This document shows, piece after piece, positions 63,650 to 64,000 of a stretch of DNA of 64,000 bases. The notes beneath the pieces are model-generated. The model was not told the origin of the DNA. It was given only the letters and a program-made list of their open reading frames with translations, and did not search any database. Source of the DNA: Microvirga sp. 3-52. GTDB lineage: Bacteria > Pseudomonadota > Alphaproteobacteria > Rhizobiales > Beijerinckiaceae. The position numbers were made by a program, and so were the translations under genes. Position 1 is the first letter of the stretch; every line of letters begins with the position of its first letter. Location: the NCBI RefSeq assembly GCF_018383585.1, contig NZ_JAHAMK010000018.1, positions 1 to 64,000 of the forward strand, in the 5' to 3' direction.

Positions 63650-64000
63650 GCACGTCCGGCTGCCGCAGGATCAGGGCGCCGCGCGTGCGCTCGATCAGCC
63701 CCTCCTGGGTCAGCATGGTGAATTCCCGCGTGATCTGCTCGCGGCGGCAGCCGATGCGGGCTGCGACGATGTGATGGAAAGGCGGCGGCGTGATGACACG
63801 CTCCCCGGACCGGTCCTGCCGTGGGGACGACAGGCGCAGGAGTTCCGAATAGAGCCGGTGCCGAAGGTCGAGGACGGTCTGCTCCATGAAGCGGGCGTTC
63901 AGCTCCCGGATGCGGGAGGCCATTAGGCAGAAGAGGCGCTCCGCCACGGACTGATGCGAGAAGAGAAGCTCCTTGAAGACGGAAGCGGGCATCACGCAGG
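63609..64000 (-). CDS. Crp/Fnr-family regulator, C-terminal part (runs off the window)
   Basis: The visible 128 residues cover the dimerisation helix (QSVAERLFCLMASRIRELNARFMEQTVLDLRHRLYSELL) and the winged helix-turn-helix (PFHHIVAARIGCRREQITREFTMLTQEGLIE). The effector domain lies beyond position 64000, so the methionine at 63995 is probably internal. Confidence 0.85.
   Translation of the reverse strand, partial: CVMPASVFKELLFSHQSVAERLFCLMASRIRELNARFMEQTVLDLRHRLYSELLRLSSPRQDRSGERVITPPPFHHIVAARIGCRREQITREFTMLTQEGLIERTRGALILRQPDVLKARVAEALQTDH

Noticed and set aside
1-64000. CRISPR arrays, tRNA and rRNA genes
   Set aside because: No regularly spaced direct repeats and no tRNA-like or rRNA-like sequences were seen in the gaps I read; a dedicated scan could still find a tRNA.

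Overview
The window is high-GC DNA with tightly packed genes, frequent ATGA stop/start overlaps and many dispersed palindromes. Gene content points to an alphaproteobacterium of the Hyphomicrobiales (Rhizobiales), most likely Methylobacteriaceae (Microvirga- or Methylobacterium-like). The supporting features are the aerobic cob cluster with a HupE-DUF1636-CobW lead-in, an Omp25/31-type porin, DUF6894, a candidate Irr-type iron box, and 90-bp REP-like elements of the kind common in that order. The assignment is an inference from gene content, not from a marker gene.

Layout. 1-2300: end of an IS630-type transposase, then a luxI/luxR quorum-sensing pair on the minus strand with a perfect lux-box palindrome. 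2.4-8.7 kb: class III nucleotide cyclase, an orphan ABC solute-binding protein, a Crp/Fnr regulator, several small hypothetical genes and a repeat-rich stretch. 8.7-28.7 kb: an almost complete aerobic cobalamin cluster (cobC, cobD, cobQ, cobO, a cobalamin riboswitch, hupE, DUF1636, cobW, cobN, cobG, cobH, cobI, cobJ, cobK, cobL, cobE, cobM, cbiD, cobA, cobB). 28.8-38.8 kb: small lipoprotein, then an acyl-CoA synthetase with a complete Liv-type ABC importer and a second CoA-ligase-like gene. 39-43 kb: porin, small HTH protein, pentapeptide-repeat protein, lipoprotein and a membrane cNMP-binding protein. 43-49.4 kb: ferric-iron importer genes fbpAB with a candidate Irr box, a chemoreceptor and a membrane-anchored DJ-1/PfpI protein. 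49.5-56 kb: scoAB CoA-transferase, an AsmA-like protein and potGHI. 56-64 kb: two MFS+HlyD efflux modules facing each other, one next to marR and one next to tetR, then a Crp/Fnr gene that runs off the window.

How the genes work together. The cob genes cover uroporphyrinogen III to hydrogenobyrinic acid a,c-diamide, the large cobaltochelatase subunit, adenosylation, amidation and aminopropanol attachment. cobF is absent and cbiD is present, so C1 methylation probably uses CbiD. The riboswitch sits before the cobalt-handling genes (hupE, DUF1636, cobW, cobN). A short hairpin covering the hupE ribosome-binding site suggests translational control.

Most unusual observation: cobN carries a 90-bp palindromic element starting exactly on a codon boundary and read through as 30 residues. 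Two further 90-bp copies lie at about 59.6-59.9 kb. Their stems covary and the same reading frame stays open in all three. This resembles the protein-invading palindromic elements known from Rickettsia, here inside a cobaltochelatase subunit.
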